From: a bacterium
GTDB lineage: Bacteria > UBP15 > UBA6099
Assembly (NCBI GenBank): GCA_029564595.1
Contig: JAKQPS010000166.1
Coordinates: 1-6,183, forward strand
DNA: 6,183 bases
Reading direction: 5' to 3'
A program made the position numbers and the translations under genes. Positions within the stretch are counted from its first letter, which is position 1; the number at the start of each line of letters is the position of its first letter. This document shows positions 1 to 6,091 of this stretch, one piece after another. A model generated the notes under the pieces. That model saw nothing but the letters and a program-made list of their open reading frames with translations. It was not told the DNA's origin and ran no database searches.

Positions 1-1
1 G

Positions 2-2239
2 ATCGAACTGCCCAGAGACGCGATGCAGGGCGGCGAGGAATCCTACACTTACACGTACAACGCTCTGATCAATGTGACGAGCTATGACGCGACCGGAGCG
101 CCGACGACGGTGGCAAGCACCACATCCACCCTGACGTACAATGAAACGACGCACAAGATGACCGGGACGTTCTTCATCACGAGCATCCCAGTCGGCTCCA
201 ACTATGTTGTGGCGGCGCACGTGTCGTCAAGCGACAGTCACGGAGGGCGCATTGCAGCCAACGGCGGAAGTTCGACGTTCGCGCACGTAGGAGCCGTAGT
301 TGACACAATCAGCGACGGAGTGACTGCGGATGTGGCGGTAAACACCGCTTCTTCTATGAAGGCCCTCGCCCTGATGTACTTTGCAAAGAGCAGAGGCGTG
401 GCTCTGTCGAACACGAGCGTGGTGACATCGTCCGTCAAAACCGCTATCGGAGATACGGTAGACGACATGATCGCGGCCAACTCTGAAATCGGATACCAGT
501 TCACCAGCGATTACAACACAGGCGGCGATCCTTACGATCCGGCCAACTGGGCGGAACAGCTTGCAACCGGCCTATCCGGCATAGTCACAGAAGCCGGCCT
601 CGGGCCGCAGGCGATAGGCACGGTTCCGCAAAACGGCGCGCTTAGCGTTCCGTACGATGAAACAGTTTTCGGAATAGTCTTCAACCAGAGCATGGACAAT
701 ACTGTGAATCTGAATGACAGCGCCACATTGCTCGCTTCAGCGTTCAACGTGATGGTTACGGGCGGTGAATATTCCGTCACTATAGACAGGACGAACGCGA
801 TGTACTACGGGACATTCTCTTGGACGACGACCACCGTGCCGAACGACACGCTGTCGTTCACGCTGTTCCCGTCGGAAACGCTAATATCGAATGAAGTTTA
901 TCCGCTTGCGCCGGAAACGACATACAGCGTAAGCATGAATGTGCCCGCCAATCTGCTGACATTAAGCGGAGAAGCGATGCCCGTTCCAGATCCTTTCACC
1001 GGCACATTCACCACAATGCCGGAAGTGGACAACAGGGTGTACGACAACGCAAGACTGACGGGCCAGTACGTCGGCATGAGCATCTGCCCGGGCGGCTCCG
1101 AAGGCTACACGTGGATTACCACTGAAAAGTATGTCATAACGGCAAACGGCGCAGGCGCAGGCACATGGGAGAATTTGGCAAGCTCGTATGAAGACCCGGA
1201 AGACTCCACAACCGGCGCTTTCACTTATTACGTGCTCGCAGATGGAACGTTGCTGATTGTAGACAGCGATCCGGAAGAATCCAGCCCTTATCTGTATGGA
1301 ACGATAACCGCGGACGGAAGCATAGGGGTGAACTCTGAACTTGATATGATTGAAGGACAATCGAATTGTCTGGATGTTGTGGTGAAAAAGGGAACAGGCA
1401 TGACTATGTCGGCGGCGGCAGGGTCATACATCATCAATGAATACGGCGCTGAAGTCGGACAGAGCGTCGGACCGAGAATCGCGTCGGGAGCCGGGATATG
1501 CTCCTCCTACACCGACCAGACGAATTGCGAAGAGGCGTCGGGCTGCTACTGGGACGGATATTTCTGCGAGGCCGAGATGAACACCTCCGGGTATCCGGTC
1601 ATCATGAGGAACAGGGCGACGCTGGACAGCTCGGGCAACATAACCATGACGCAGCTTTCATCCTCCGCTGGGCGAATAGCCAATCAGGGCGGGTCTTACA
1701 CCTACACGCTCGCCTCAGACGGAGCTTTGGGCATTTCTTATGAAGGACAGCCGACAGACATAACCGGCTATGTCGCCATAGGCGGAAACGTTGTCGTCAT
1801 GGTCGACACGGACGGAACGGACGGATACATCTCTCTGATGGTGGGCGTGAGAGAAAGCACGTCCTTCTCCGCGTCTTCGATGATAGGACACAGCTATGTG
1901 CTTCACCAGACCGGAGCCGATTACTATTATGACGGTTACAGCGCCAGTTCTTGGTATATGAGTCCTGAACTAGGCTTGTTCAGCGTCTCCGGCAGCGGCG
2001 TGGGAACTTACGCCACACTTTGTCCGGAATACTGGGTCAACGGAACCACAGAAAACCCCGGCGAACCTGCTGAGTTCACAGGTTCTTCCGACGGAACATT
2101 CTCGCTGGTGGGCGACGATGGAGTGGGAATCGTTTCACCCGACGGCAACATCATCGTGATGTCCGACACCAATCTGTCGAGCGACGATTGGATCAACTTC
2201 ACAGTCGGCGTGAGAAAGACGCCCGTGTCGGGAGACTGA
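2..2239 (+). CDS. Secreted or surface multidomain protein, 5'-truncated: Ig-like (Big_5) domain plus three C-terminal repeats
   Basis: The frame is open to the window edge, so the true start and any signal peptide lie upstream. The first in-window ATG (23) gives 738 residues, which I number from there. Residues 1-110 are Thr/Ser/Val-rich and look like a beta-sandwich. Residues 110-195 are more helical. Residues about 198-333 resemble the bacterial Ig-like Big_5/SbsA family (TVPQNGALSVPYDETV, then IVFNQSMD). Residues 345-458, 464-613 and 618-733 look like three diverged copies of one unit, each ending in a strand such as LDVVVKKG, ISLMVGVRE or INFTVGVRK. A four-cysteine cluster sits at 493-515. 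Low charge, abundant Thr/Ser/Gly/Tyr and few lysines are typical of exported surface or adhesin-like proteins. No anchor or sorting motif is visible at the C-terminus, which ends at a TGA 28 bases before a strong terminator. The exact function is unknown. Coding status is very secure; the surface role is inferred. Confidence 0.9.
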   Translation: MELPRDAMQGGEESYTYTYNALINVTSYDATGAPTTVASTTSTLTYNETTHKMTGTFFITSIPVGSNYVVAAHVSSSDSHGGRIAANGGSSTFAHVGAVVDTISDGVTADVAVNTASSMKALALMYFAKSRGVALSNTSVVTSSVKTAIGDTVDDMIAANSEIGYQFTSDYNTGGDPYDPANWAEQLATGLSGIVTEAGLGPQAIGTVPQNGALSVPYDETVFGIVFNQSMDNTVNLNDSATLLASAFNVMVTGGEYSVTIDRTNAMYYGTFSWTTTTVPNDTLSFTLFPSETLISNEVYPLAPETTYSVSMNVPANLLTLSGEAMPVPDPFTGTFTTMPEVDNRVYDNARLTGQYVGMSICPGGSEGYTWITTEKYVITANGAGAGTWENLASSYEDPEDSTTGAFTYYVLADGTLLIVDSDPEESSPYLYGTITADGSIGVNSELDMIEGQSNCLDVVVKKGTGMTMSAAAGSYIINEYGAEVGQSVGPRIASGAGICSSYTDQTNCEEASGCYWDGYFCEAEMNTSGYPVIMRNRATLDSSGNITMTQLSSSAGRIANQGGSYTYTLASDGALGISYEGQPTDITGYVAIGGNVVVMVDTDGTDGYISLMVGVRESTSFSASSMIGHSYVLHQTGADYYYDGYSASSWYMSPELGLFSVSGSGVGTYATLCPEYWVNGTTENPGEPAEFTGSSDGTFSLVGDDGVGIVSPDGNIIVMSDTNLSSDDWINFTVGVRKTPVSGD
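614..1021 (+). other. Big_5/SbsA-type Ig-like domain within the first CDS
   Basis: Residues about 198-333 of the first protein start with the pattern P-x-N-G-A-x-x-V-P, followed by I-V-F-N-Q-S-M-D. This is the opening signature of bacterial Ig-like domains of the Big_5 (SbsA Ig) family. The domain closes with a Y-S-V-S-M strand and a G-T-F-T-T strand, also usual for the family. Such domains act as spacers or adhesion modules in cell-surface proteins. The assignment is by pattern recognition, without a profile search. Confidence 0.6.
1055..2221 (+). repeat. Three diverged protein-level tandem repeats at the C-terminus of the first CDS
   Basis: The copies are residues 345-458, 464-613 and 618-733. 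Each begins with a G-x-Y or G-x-S-Y-V/I strand (LTGQYVG, AAGSYIIN, IGHSYVLH). It passes through a 'LASS / LSSSAG / FTGSSDG' section and a 'DGTLLIV / DGALGIS / DGTFSLV' strand. It then has a 'G-x-I-x-x-D/G-G' turn and ends in a beta strand followed by a basic pair. The last two copies are closest: GGNVVVMVDTD against DGNIIVMSDTN, and SLMVGVRE against NFTVGVRK. DNA identity is low, so the duplication is old. The second copy is longer because of a cysteine-rich insert. Confidence 0.65.
1499..1567 (+). other. Four-cysteine PSI-like cluster inside the second repeat
   Basis: Residues 493-515 of the first protein have the spacing C-x8-C-x5-C-x6-C, with a G-C-Y-W core around the third cysteine. The pattern resembles short PSI/plexin-type cysteine-rich modules, in which 'GC-x-W' between flanking cysteines is characteristic. 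The protein has only three other cysteines (355, 449 and 667), so this cluster stands out. Two disulfides are plausible in an oxidising compartment, which agrees with export. Its role is unknown. Confidence 0.5.
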
Positions 2240-2267
2240 CGCGCGGCGCGCAACAAAAAAAGCATTC

Positions 2268-2301
2268 AAAAAAGCCCGCCCGAAAGGGCGGGCTTTTTTT
2301 T
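2268..2301 (+). terminator. Strong intrinsic terminator, possibly bidirectional
   Basis: An eight-base-pair GC-only stem (GCCCGCCC at 2274-2281 paired with GGGCGGGC at 2286-2293) closes on a GAAA tetraloop of the GNRA type. It is followed by eight T residues (2294-2301). Six A residues precede the stem and can pair with the T-tract, extending the stem to 14 base pairs and giving a T-tract on the opposite strand too. It lies 28 bases after the stop codon of the surface-protein gene and should insulate it from the coaE operon. Confidence 0.95.
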
Positions 2302-2328
2302 GCCAGACGAGCGCTTCTTCTATATATT
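2300..2328 (+). promoter_or_regulatory. Sigma70-type promoter for the coaE operon
   Basis: A -35 box TTGCCA (2300-2305, five of six matches to TTGACA) is separated by exactly 17 bases from a -10 box TATATT (2323-2328, five of six matches to TATAAT). Transcription would start near 2335, leaving a leader of about 45 bases before the coaE ATG. The -35 box shares its two T residues with the end of the terminator T-tract. A perfect TATAAT at 2341-2346 is a second candidate -10 box, but it has no recognisable -35 partner. Confidence 0.7.
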
Positions 2329-2379
2329 CCTGATTCCTTATATAATGGATAATAACAAACGATCGCGAGAGGCGCGCCG

Positions 2380-2967
2380 ATGAGGATAATCGGGCTTACC
2401 GGCACGATAGGAAGCGGAAAGAGCGCGGTGGCCGGGATGCTGGCGGAACTCGGCGCGGAGGTAATCGACACGGACAAGGTCGCCCGCGAGGTCGTCGAGC
2501 CGGGAACTCCGGGCCTGAAAAAACTTGTCGAGACGTGGGGAGAAAGTTTGCTGACAGGCGACGGTTCGCTTGACAGGGAGAAACTTGCCGCGATAGTGTT
2601 CGCGGACGAAGGTCAGAGGCGCAGGTTGAACTCGATCCTGCATCCGATGATCGGAGCGGAAGTGGCGGCCCGGCTGGCGGCGTCGCGCGCGCCGGCGGTC
2701 GTCTTGGAAGTTCCTCTGCTTTTCGAGAGCGGATTCGACAAGATGGCGCATGAATGCTGGGTGGTGACCGCCGACGAGGATTCGCTTCCGAAGCGGATAG
2801 CCGCAAGGGACGGAGCCGGAGAGGACGCCGCCCGCGCCAGAATCACCAGCCAGATGAGCCAAGAGGAAAAAGCGCGACGCGCGGATGTGGTGATAGACAA
2901 TTCAGGAACGCTCGCGCAGACCCGGACGCAGGTGGCCGAGGCTTGGAGGAAAATTGAAAAACTTTAA
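2380..2967 (+). CDS. coaE: Dephospho-CoA kinase
   Basis: This cytoplasmic enzyme phosphorylates the 3'-hydroxyl of dephospho-CoA with ATP, the last step of coenzyme A synthesis. The 195 residues match the family's usual length of about 200. Near the N-terminus is the P-loop G-T-I-G-S-G-K-S (residues 8-15). D30-T31-D32 is the conserved 'D-x-D' segment, H88-P89 sits in the CoA-binding region, and EVPLLFE (110-116) is a family hallmark. RDG (143-145) and the ending S-Q-M-S-Q-E-E-K followed by ADVVIDNSG (168-176) are also typical. The ATG is preceded by GAGAGG (2367-2372) at a seven-base spacing and lies about 45 bases downstream of a good promoter. It appears to be the first gene of the transcription unit. 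Its last 14 bases overlap the next gene. Nothing essential is missing. Confidence 0.97.
   Translation: MRIIGLTGTIGSGKSAVAGMLAELGAEVIDTDKVAREVVEPGTPGLKKLVETWGESLLTGDGSLDREKLAAIVFADEGQRRRLNSILHPMIGAEVAARLAASRAPAVVLEVPLLFESGFDKMAHECWVVTADEDSLPKRIAARDGAGEDAARARITSQMSQEEKARRADVVIDNSGTLAQTRTQVAEAWRKIEKL
2945..2949 (+). promoter_or_regulatory. Shine-Dalgarno GGAGG deciding a TTG start
   Basis: GGAGG lies inside the coaE coding sequence, four bases before the TTG at 2954. The spacing is short but workable. This TTG is the best available start for the membrane protein: there is no in-frame ATG until well past the first two hydrophobic helices. Confidence 0.55.
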
Positions 2968-3820
2968 TTTCTCGCTCGCGCTCGCTCTTTACATCTTTAT
3001 TGTTTTCAGCGCGTTCACGTCGACCCGGGACTTCGCGGCGGCGGCAGCGGCGGCGCTTGCGGCTTCGCCTCTGATATGGCTGGCTCTATTTTTCATCGGG
3101 CGCGGCGCGCCGAGATTCGACACTTCGCGAACTCCGACGCAGGCTCCGATATCGCATTTCGTCGCCCTGCTCTGCTCTGCCCTGCTTTTCGCGATGGTGT
3201 GGAAGATGAGAACCGGCACTTATTTCGGCTCGGCGATGCAGATGTTCGGCAACTATAGAGTCGGCTGGAGCCTCGCGATGGCGCTTCAGACGCTGGGGCT
3301 GAGCGTGGCGATATGCGCCTCGGCGCTGACGATCTGGACGGGCTATAGGTTCAACGACGCGCCGGGCGGGCGCGCGGCGCGCGCGTTCTTCGCCGGCTCC
3401 CCCGAAATCGTCAGGCTCCTTATCTTCGTTTACATCGTCTTGGCGGCATGGGCGATAGGCGTCTGCGCGGTCGCGGTCGCGTATAAATCCGCAAGCTATT
3501 CTTTCGAATTTCTGATAATGATAACGGGGCGCGCAATGATTCCGGCGATGGGCTGCATCTTAGTGGCTCTGCTCAGATTGAAGTTTATGGGAATCGCCGT
3601 CATTGCGGCGGCTGCGGCGGTTTTTCATCTCGTGTCTATAAATATTGACGGAGGCTCCGCGGCGGTATTCGTCGCGGCGGCGGCGGGCGCGGCGGCTGTT
3701 CTGTTCGCGGCGCGCTATTTTCATAGGGCCGGCGGCTCTGACGGAGCAACCCCGGTTGTCGCAGCCGAGCCGGTTTCCGGCTCTCAATCCTCGCCTGAAA
3801 GCGGAGAAACAATCGAATGA
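2954..3820 (+). CDS. Unrecognised polytopic membrane protein, about eight helices
   Basis: I do not recognise this 288-residue protein. Hydrophobic segments suitable for membrane helices fall near residues 5-22, 27-49, 67-84, 104-129, 152-176, 185-208, 211-229 and 234-254. A hydrophilic tail rich in Ser, Gly, Glu and Pro follows from about 257. Several helices are very alanine-rich (residues 28-37, 218-222 and 238-248), encoded by GCG-rich DNA. Charged residues are confined to short loops (R50-R59, Y131-R143), and no catalytic or transport motif stands out. The start is a TTG with GGAGG four bases upstream, giving a 14-base overlap with coaE. Its TGA overlaps the ATG of the next gene as ATGA, implying translational coupling to kdsD. 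An envelope role is plausible from context only. Confidence 0.85.
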   Translation: MKNFNFSLALALYIFIVFSAFTSTRDFAAAAAAALAASPLIWLALFFIGRGAPRFDTSRTPTQAPISHFVALLCSALLFAMVWKMRTGTYFGSAMQMFGNYRVGWSLAMALQTLGLSVAICASALTIWTGYRFNDAPGGRAARAFFAGSPEIVRLLIFVYIVLAAWAIGVCAVAVAYKSASYSFEFLIMITGRAMIPAMGCILVALLRLKFMGIAVIAAAAAVFHLVSINIDGGSAAVFVAAAAGAAAVLFAARYFHRAGGSDGATPVVAAEPVSGSQSSPESGETIE

Positions 3821-4431
3821 AGAAATACGTTGAATGGGGCCGAGAGACTATCGAAGCTGAGATTAAGGCGCTAAGCGCTTGCGCGGCCCGGCTGGATGAA
3901 AGTTTTTCGTTGGCGGCCCGCGAGATTGCCGCCTGTAAAGGAAAAGTAATCGTCTCCGGCGTTGGAAAATCGGGACGCGTGGGAGAAAAGATGGCCGCCA
4001 CTTTCGCGAGTCTGGGCTGCCCTTCGTTCTTTATGCACGCCGGAGAGGCCCTGCACGGCGACTCCGGCATGATGGACGGGCGCGACCTCTTGATAGTGGT
4101 GTCGAACTCCGGCGAAACGGTCGAGGCGATGGCGACCGCGCGGAAAGCCAAGGAACTCGGTTTGAAAGTGATCGCGATGACCGGACGCAAGGGGTCTGCG
4201 ATAGCGAAGATAGCGGACGCGACGATCGACATCGGGGTCGAACGGGAAGCCGACCCGCTGGGGCTGGCTCCGACATCCAGTTCGACGGTGACGATGGCTG
4301 TCGGGGACGCGCTTGCGGTGGCCGTCGCGCGCGCGAAAGGGTTCTCGAAGGCGGACTTTGCGGCGAGGCATCCCGGCGGCGCTCTCGGAAAAATTTCTTC
4401 CCGGCAAACCGGCGGCGATAGAAAAAAATGA
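3817..4431 (+). CDS. kdsD: Arabinose-5-phosphate isomerase, SIS domain only (KdsD/KpsF family)
   Basis: This cytoplasmic enzyme converts ribulose 5-phosphate to arabinose 5-phosphate, the first committed precursor of KDO for the lipopolysaccharide inner core. The 204 residues are one SIS domain. Family signatures are GVGKSG (49-54), FFMHAGEALHGDSGM (71-85), SNSGE (96-100), PLGLAPTSS (147-155) and HPGGALGK (185-192). K51, E103, E144 and H185 align with the E. coli KdsD catalytic residues, recalled as K59, E111, E152 and H193, at a constant offset of eight. Unlike E. coli KdsD (328 residues), it ends about 12 residues after HPGGALGK and lacks both CBS domains. I found no CBS-like sequence in other frames downstream, so this looks native rather than frameshifted. 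GGAGA (3803-3807) lies nine bases before the ATG. It overlaps both neighbours by four bases (ATGA). Assignment to the family is firm; KdsD rather than a paralogue such as KpsF or GutQ is inferred. Confidence 0.9.
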   Translation: MKKYVEWGRETIEAEIKALSACAARLDESFSLAAREIAACKGKVIVSGVGKSGRVGEKMAATFASLGCPSFFMHAGEALHGDSGMMDGRDLLIVVSNSGETVEAMATARKAKELGLKVIAMTGRKGSAIAKIADATIDIGVEREADPLGLAPTSSSTVTMAVGDALAVAVARAKGFSKADFAARHPGGALGKISSRQTGGDRKK

Positions 4432-5057
4432 GAGATTCACAAACGTCCGGCGGGCGGACCGCGCGGCTGTCGCGGACGCTCCTCAGATTGTCGGCTTTTC
4501 GCCGGAACGCGGCAGCGACTCTCGTTGCGCTTTCTCTCGCCCTCTCTCCGCTCATCTCATTGTCCGCTGTAACGGAACAGCCCGATCATCAACACCTCAC
4601 GGCTCCGAACAATCTCGTCACTGTGGATTTTCTCTCTAATCTCTCCGCTTTGAATTCCACTCACGCGGTTAGACTGGAAGACATCAGCCGGGCGATGGCG
4701 GCTGAGAAAGCGGCGGAGCGAGCCGGAAAACCGAAGCCTGAAATAGCATCCGCAAAACCAGAAAGGCCGGAGCCTCCGGAGAGGGTGTTCGCGGTTTTTC
4801 AGGACGGCGACGCGCACATAATCTGGGACGCCTCGGCGCGCGCCGCGCGAGGATACAACGTGTACAGGGTCGGCCCGGACAGGTGTTTCGAACTGCTCAC
4901 CCCCAACCCCGTCAAAACCGAGAGATACACCGACCCCGCGCCGGGAGCCGACTCCAATGTCGTATATTACATAGAAGCCGTCGGGGCGGACAAATCAAAA
5001 AGCATGCTCAGCGTCCCGTCCGCCGTCATAAAGACCGGCCTTAAGATTGTTCCCTGA
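4428..5057 (+). CDS. Secreted protein with one C-terminal fibronectin type III-like domain
   Basis: A 209-residue protein. An arginine-rich N-region (1-27) precedes a hydrophobic stretch (about 28-47) ending in SLSA, which looks like a signal peptide cleaved near residue 47. The N-region is long. A TTG at codon 21 (position 4488) would give a more usual signal peptide, but it has no visible Shine-Dalgarno site. Residues 48-80 are polar. Residues 81-118 form a charged Ala/Lys/Glu/Pro linker. Residues about 116-205 resemble an Fn3 fold: H-I-I-W-D strand, YNVYR, RYTDPAP, then YYIEAVGAD and a closing SVPSAV. No lipobox, anchor or cell-wall-binding domain is visible. The ATG overlaps the kdsD stop (ATGA). 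There is no good ribosome site upstream, so translation probably depends on coupling. Fn3 suggests protein or polysaccharide binding in the periplasm or at the surface; the specific function is unknown. Confidence 0.85.
   Translation: MRDSQTSGGRTARLSRTLLRLSAFRRNAAATLVALSLALSPLISLSAVTEQPDHQHLTAPNNLVTVDFLSNLSALNSTHAVRLEDISRAMAAEKAAERAGKPKPEIASAKPERPEPPERVFAVFQDGDAHIIWDASARAARGYNVYRVGPDRCFELLTPNPVKTERYTDPAPGADSNVVYYIEAVGADKSKSMLSVPSAVIKTGLKIVP
4773..5042 (+). other. Fibronectin type III-like domain
   Basis: Residues about 116-205 of the secreted protein show the Fn3 strand order: a core tryptophan in I-I-W-D, Y-N-V-Y-R (the usual 'G-Y-x-V-Y-R' strand), R-Y-T-D-P-A-P before a loop, and Y-Y-I-E-A-V followed by S-x-P-S. 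One copy only. Confidence 0.65.
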
Positions 5058-5089
5058 CCGCGCGGCCCGCTGAAAGGCCGACCGACAAG

Positions 5090-5932
5090 ATGCCGAAAAG
5101 CGACCCGAAAAAGAACGAGCGCGAAAAATCGCATTTCGCAGGCGACGGCGTTTACGTGATCTCCTTTCTCGAACGAGACTCTTCTTTCTTCGGCAGGCTG
5201 ATTATAAGAATCGTTCTGAAGTTCTGGGACAGACATCTGCGCTTTATAAAGCCGGAATGGATTAAAGGAAAAAAAGTTCTCGAAGCGTCATGCGGAAATC
5301 CGAGGAACGTCCTCTATTTCAAATCGATGGGAGCCGAGCTCTCGGCGGGTTGCGACATCAGCGAGTCTGTGATGAGAAGAGGATTAGCGTCCGAGCGGGC
5401 GTATGCGCTTGACCGCCGCATGCCCTGCGTGAGACCGCCGGTGTTCGTCGCGGACTGCGAGAATCTTCCCGTTGCGGACGGCTCGCTGGACGCGATTCTG
5501 ATTTTTCAGGCGGCGCATCATCTGGACATCGACAGGTTTATATCCGAGGCGCGTCGCGCGTTAGTCCCCGGCGGCGTGCTGTTCATTTCAGACCCGAACG
5601 GCGCTCATCCTCTGCGCCGCCTCGCGGATTCCGTCGGCAGGGCGTCCCGCGTAATGAGCGACGACGAACGCGCTCTCGCGCCCGCTCTCTTCGCCGAAAA
5701 ACTACGCCTCTCCGGCTTCGACATTGTCGAACGCCGCGCTATCAACTTGTTCTCCGAGTTGTTCTTCCTGTTCACAACGCTCTTGGAACAGAAGTCCGCG
5801 CCCGCAGCGGACATTCTCCGACTTCTGTTCCTTCCTCCGCTCTCCGCGGTCGACGCGCTTCTGGAAGTCTCTCTGTTTAAAGCCCTGCCCTCGCTCTCTT
5901 GGCGTCATATTATCGCCGCCCGAAAAGAATAA
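5090..5932 (+). CDS. Class I SAM-dependent methyltransferase (Methyltransf_11-like), substrate unknown
   Basis: A 280-residue, probably cytoplasmic or membrane-associated protein. The Rossmann-type core begins with KKVLEASCGNP (61-71), a variant of SAM motif I (usually V-L-D-x-G-x-G-x-G). GCDIS (87-91) provides the acidic end of the second strand. VADCENLPVADGSLDAILIFQAAHHL (120-145, the longest stretch of family pattern) covers motifs II-III. ALVPGGVLFISDPNG (157-171) is the usual post-core strand and turn. Residues 1-60 carry a basic N-terminus and an amphipathic section. Residues 216-265 contain hydrophobic helices (LFSELFFLFTTLLE) that could form a substrate pocket or touch the membrane. 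It starts 32 bases after the Fn3 gene; AAAGG at 5073-5077 is a weak, distant ribosome site. It is followed 22 bases after its stop by a long hairpin. The fold is secure; the substrate cannot be predicted. Confidence 0.88.
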   Translation: MPKSDPKKNEREKSHFAGDGVYVISFLERDSSFFGRLIIRIVLKFWDRHLRFIKPEWIKGKKVLEASCGNPRNVLYFKSMGAELSAGCDISESVMRRGLASERAYALDRRMPCVRPPVFVADCENLPVADGSLDAILIFQAAHHLDIDRFISEARRALVPGGVLFISDPNGAHPLRRLADSVGRASRVMSDDERALAPALFAEKLRLSGFDIVERRAINLFSELFFLFTTLLEQKSAPAADILRLLFLPPLSAVDALLEVSLFKALPSLSWRHIIAARKE

Positions 5933-5954
5933 TTCTCCAGCGCGCCTCCGGCGG

Positions 5955-5988
5955 CCAAAGAGAAACTTTTGAAAAAGTTTCTCTTTGG
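5955..5988. repeat. Hairpin 1: perfect 15-base-pair inverted repeat, possible transcription end of the operon
   Basis: Bases 5955-5969 pair perfectly with 5974-5988 (CCAAAGAGAAAC in the left arm, GTTTCTCTTTGG in the right), leaving a four-base loop. It lies 22 bases after the methyltransferase stop. No clean T-tract follows (ATTCTCTTC), so it is not a textbook terminator, but it could end or protect the operon mRNA. From memory, A/T-cored hairpins of this shape recur between genes in Desulfovibrionaceae and some other gut bacteria; this is a weak resemblance only. Confidence 0.75.
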
Positions 5989-6010
5989 ATTCTCTTCAAA
6001 ACGTTTCAAT

Positions 6011-6055
6011 GGGCGTCGGGAGCGAATCGCTTTCGCGCTTCCTCTCCCGACGCCC
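6011..6055. repeat. Hairpin 2: 12-base-pair perfect stem extended to about 18 pairs
   Basis: GGGCGTCGGGAG (6011-6022) pairs perfectly with CTCCCGACGCCC (6044-6055). Inside, GAA (6024-6026) can pair with TTC (6039-6041), and CGC (6028-6030) with GCG (6035-6037), closing on a TTTC loop. No T-tract follows on either strand. It stands 22 bases after hairpin 1. Confidence 0.75.
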
Positions 6056-6091
6056 TATGTAAATCATTTAAGAAGAAGATTCCTCAGAAAA

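Noticed and set aside
1498-1743. Plus-strand reading frame inside the first CDS
   Set aside because: His/Arg/Leu-rich out-of-frame product lying wholly within the repeat region of the surface protein.
2341-2346. Perfect TATAAT as the main coaE promoter
   Set aside because: No -35-like hexamer lies 16-18 bases upstream and there is no extended -10 TG. The TTGCCA-17-TATATT pair is better.
3034-3063. GCG-rich run that might be a slippage or contingency repeat
   Set aside because: It is interrupted and encodes an alanine-rich membrane helix; similar GCG clusters recur in other helices of the same gene, so codon bias explains it.
2338-4555. Several long reading frames on the minus strand opposite coaE, the membrane gene and kdsD
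   Set aside because: They are shadows of high-GC genes: Arg/Pro/Ser-rich, without recognisable domains, while the plus strand has clear families.
4390-4640. Frameshifted CBS domains after kdsD
   Set aside because: The downstream alternative frames show no CBS-like pattern, and the next gene starts exactly at the kdsD stop with a signal peptide in frame.
5063-5080. Short hairpin (CGGCC/GGCCG) between the Fn3 and methyltransferase genes
   Set aside because: Only five base pairs with an eight-base loop and no T-tract; not a credible terminator, although it covers the weak ribosome site.
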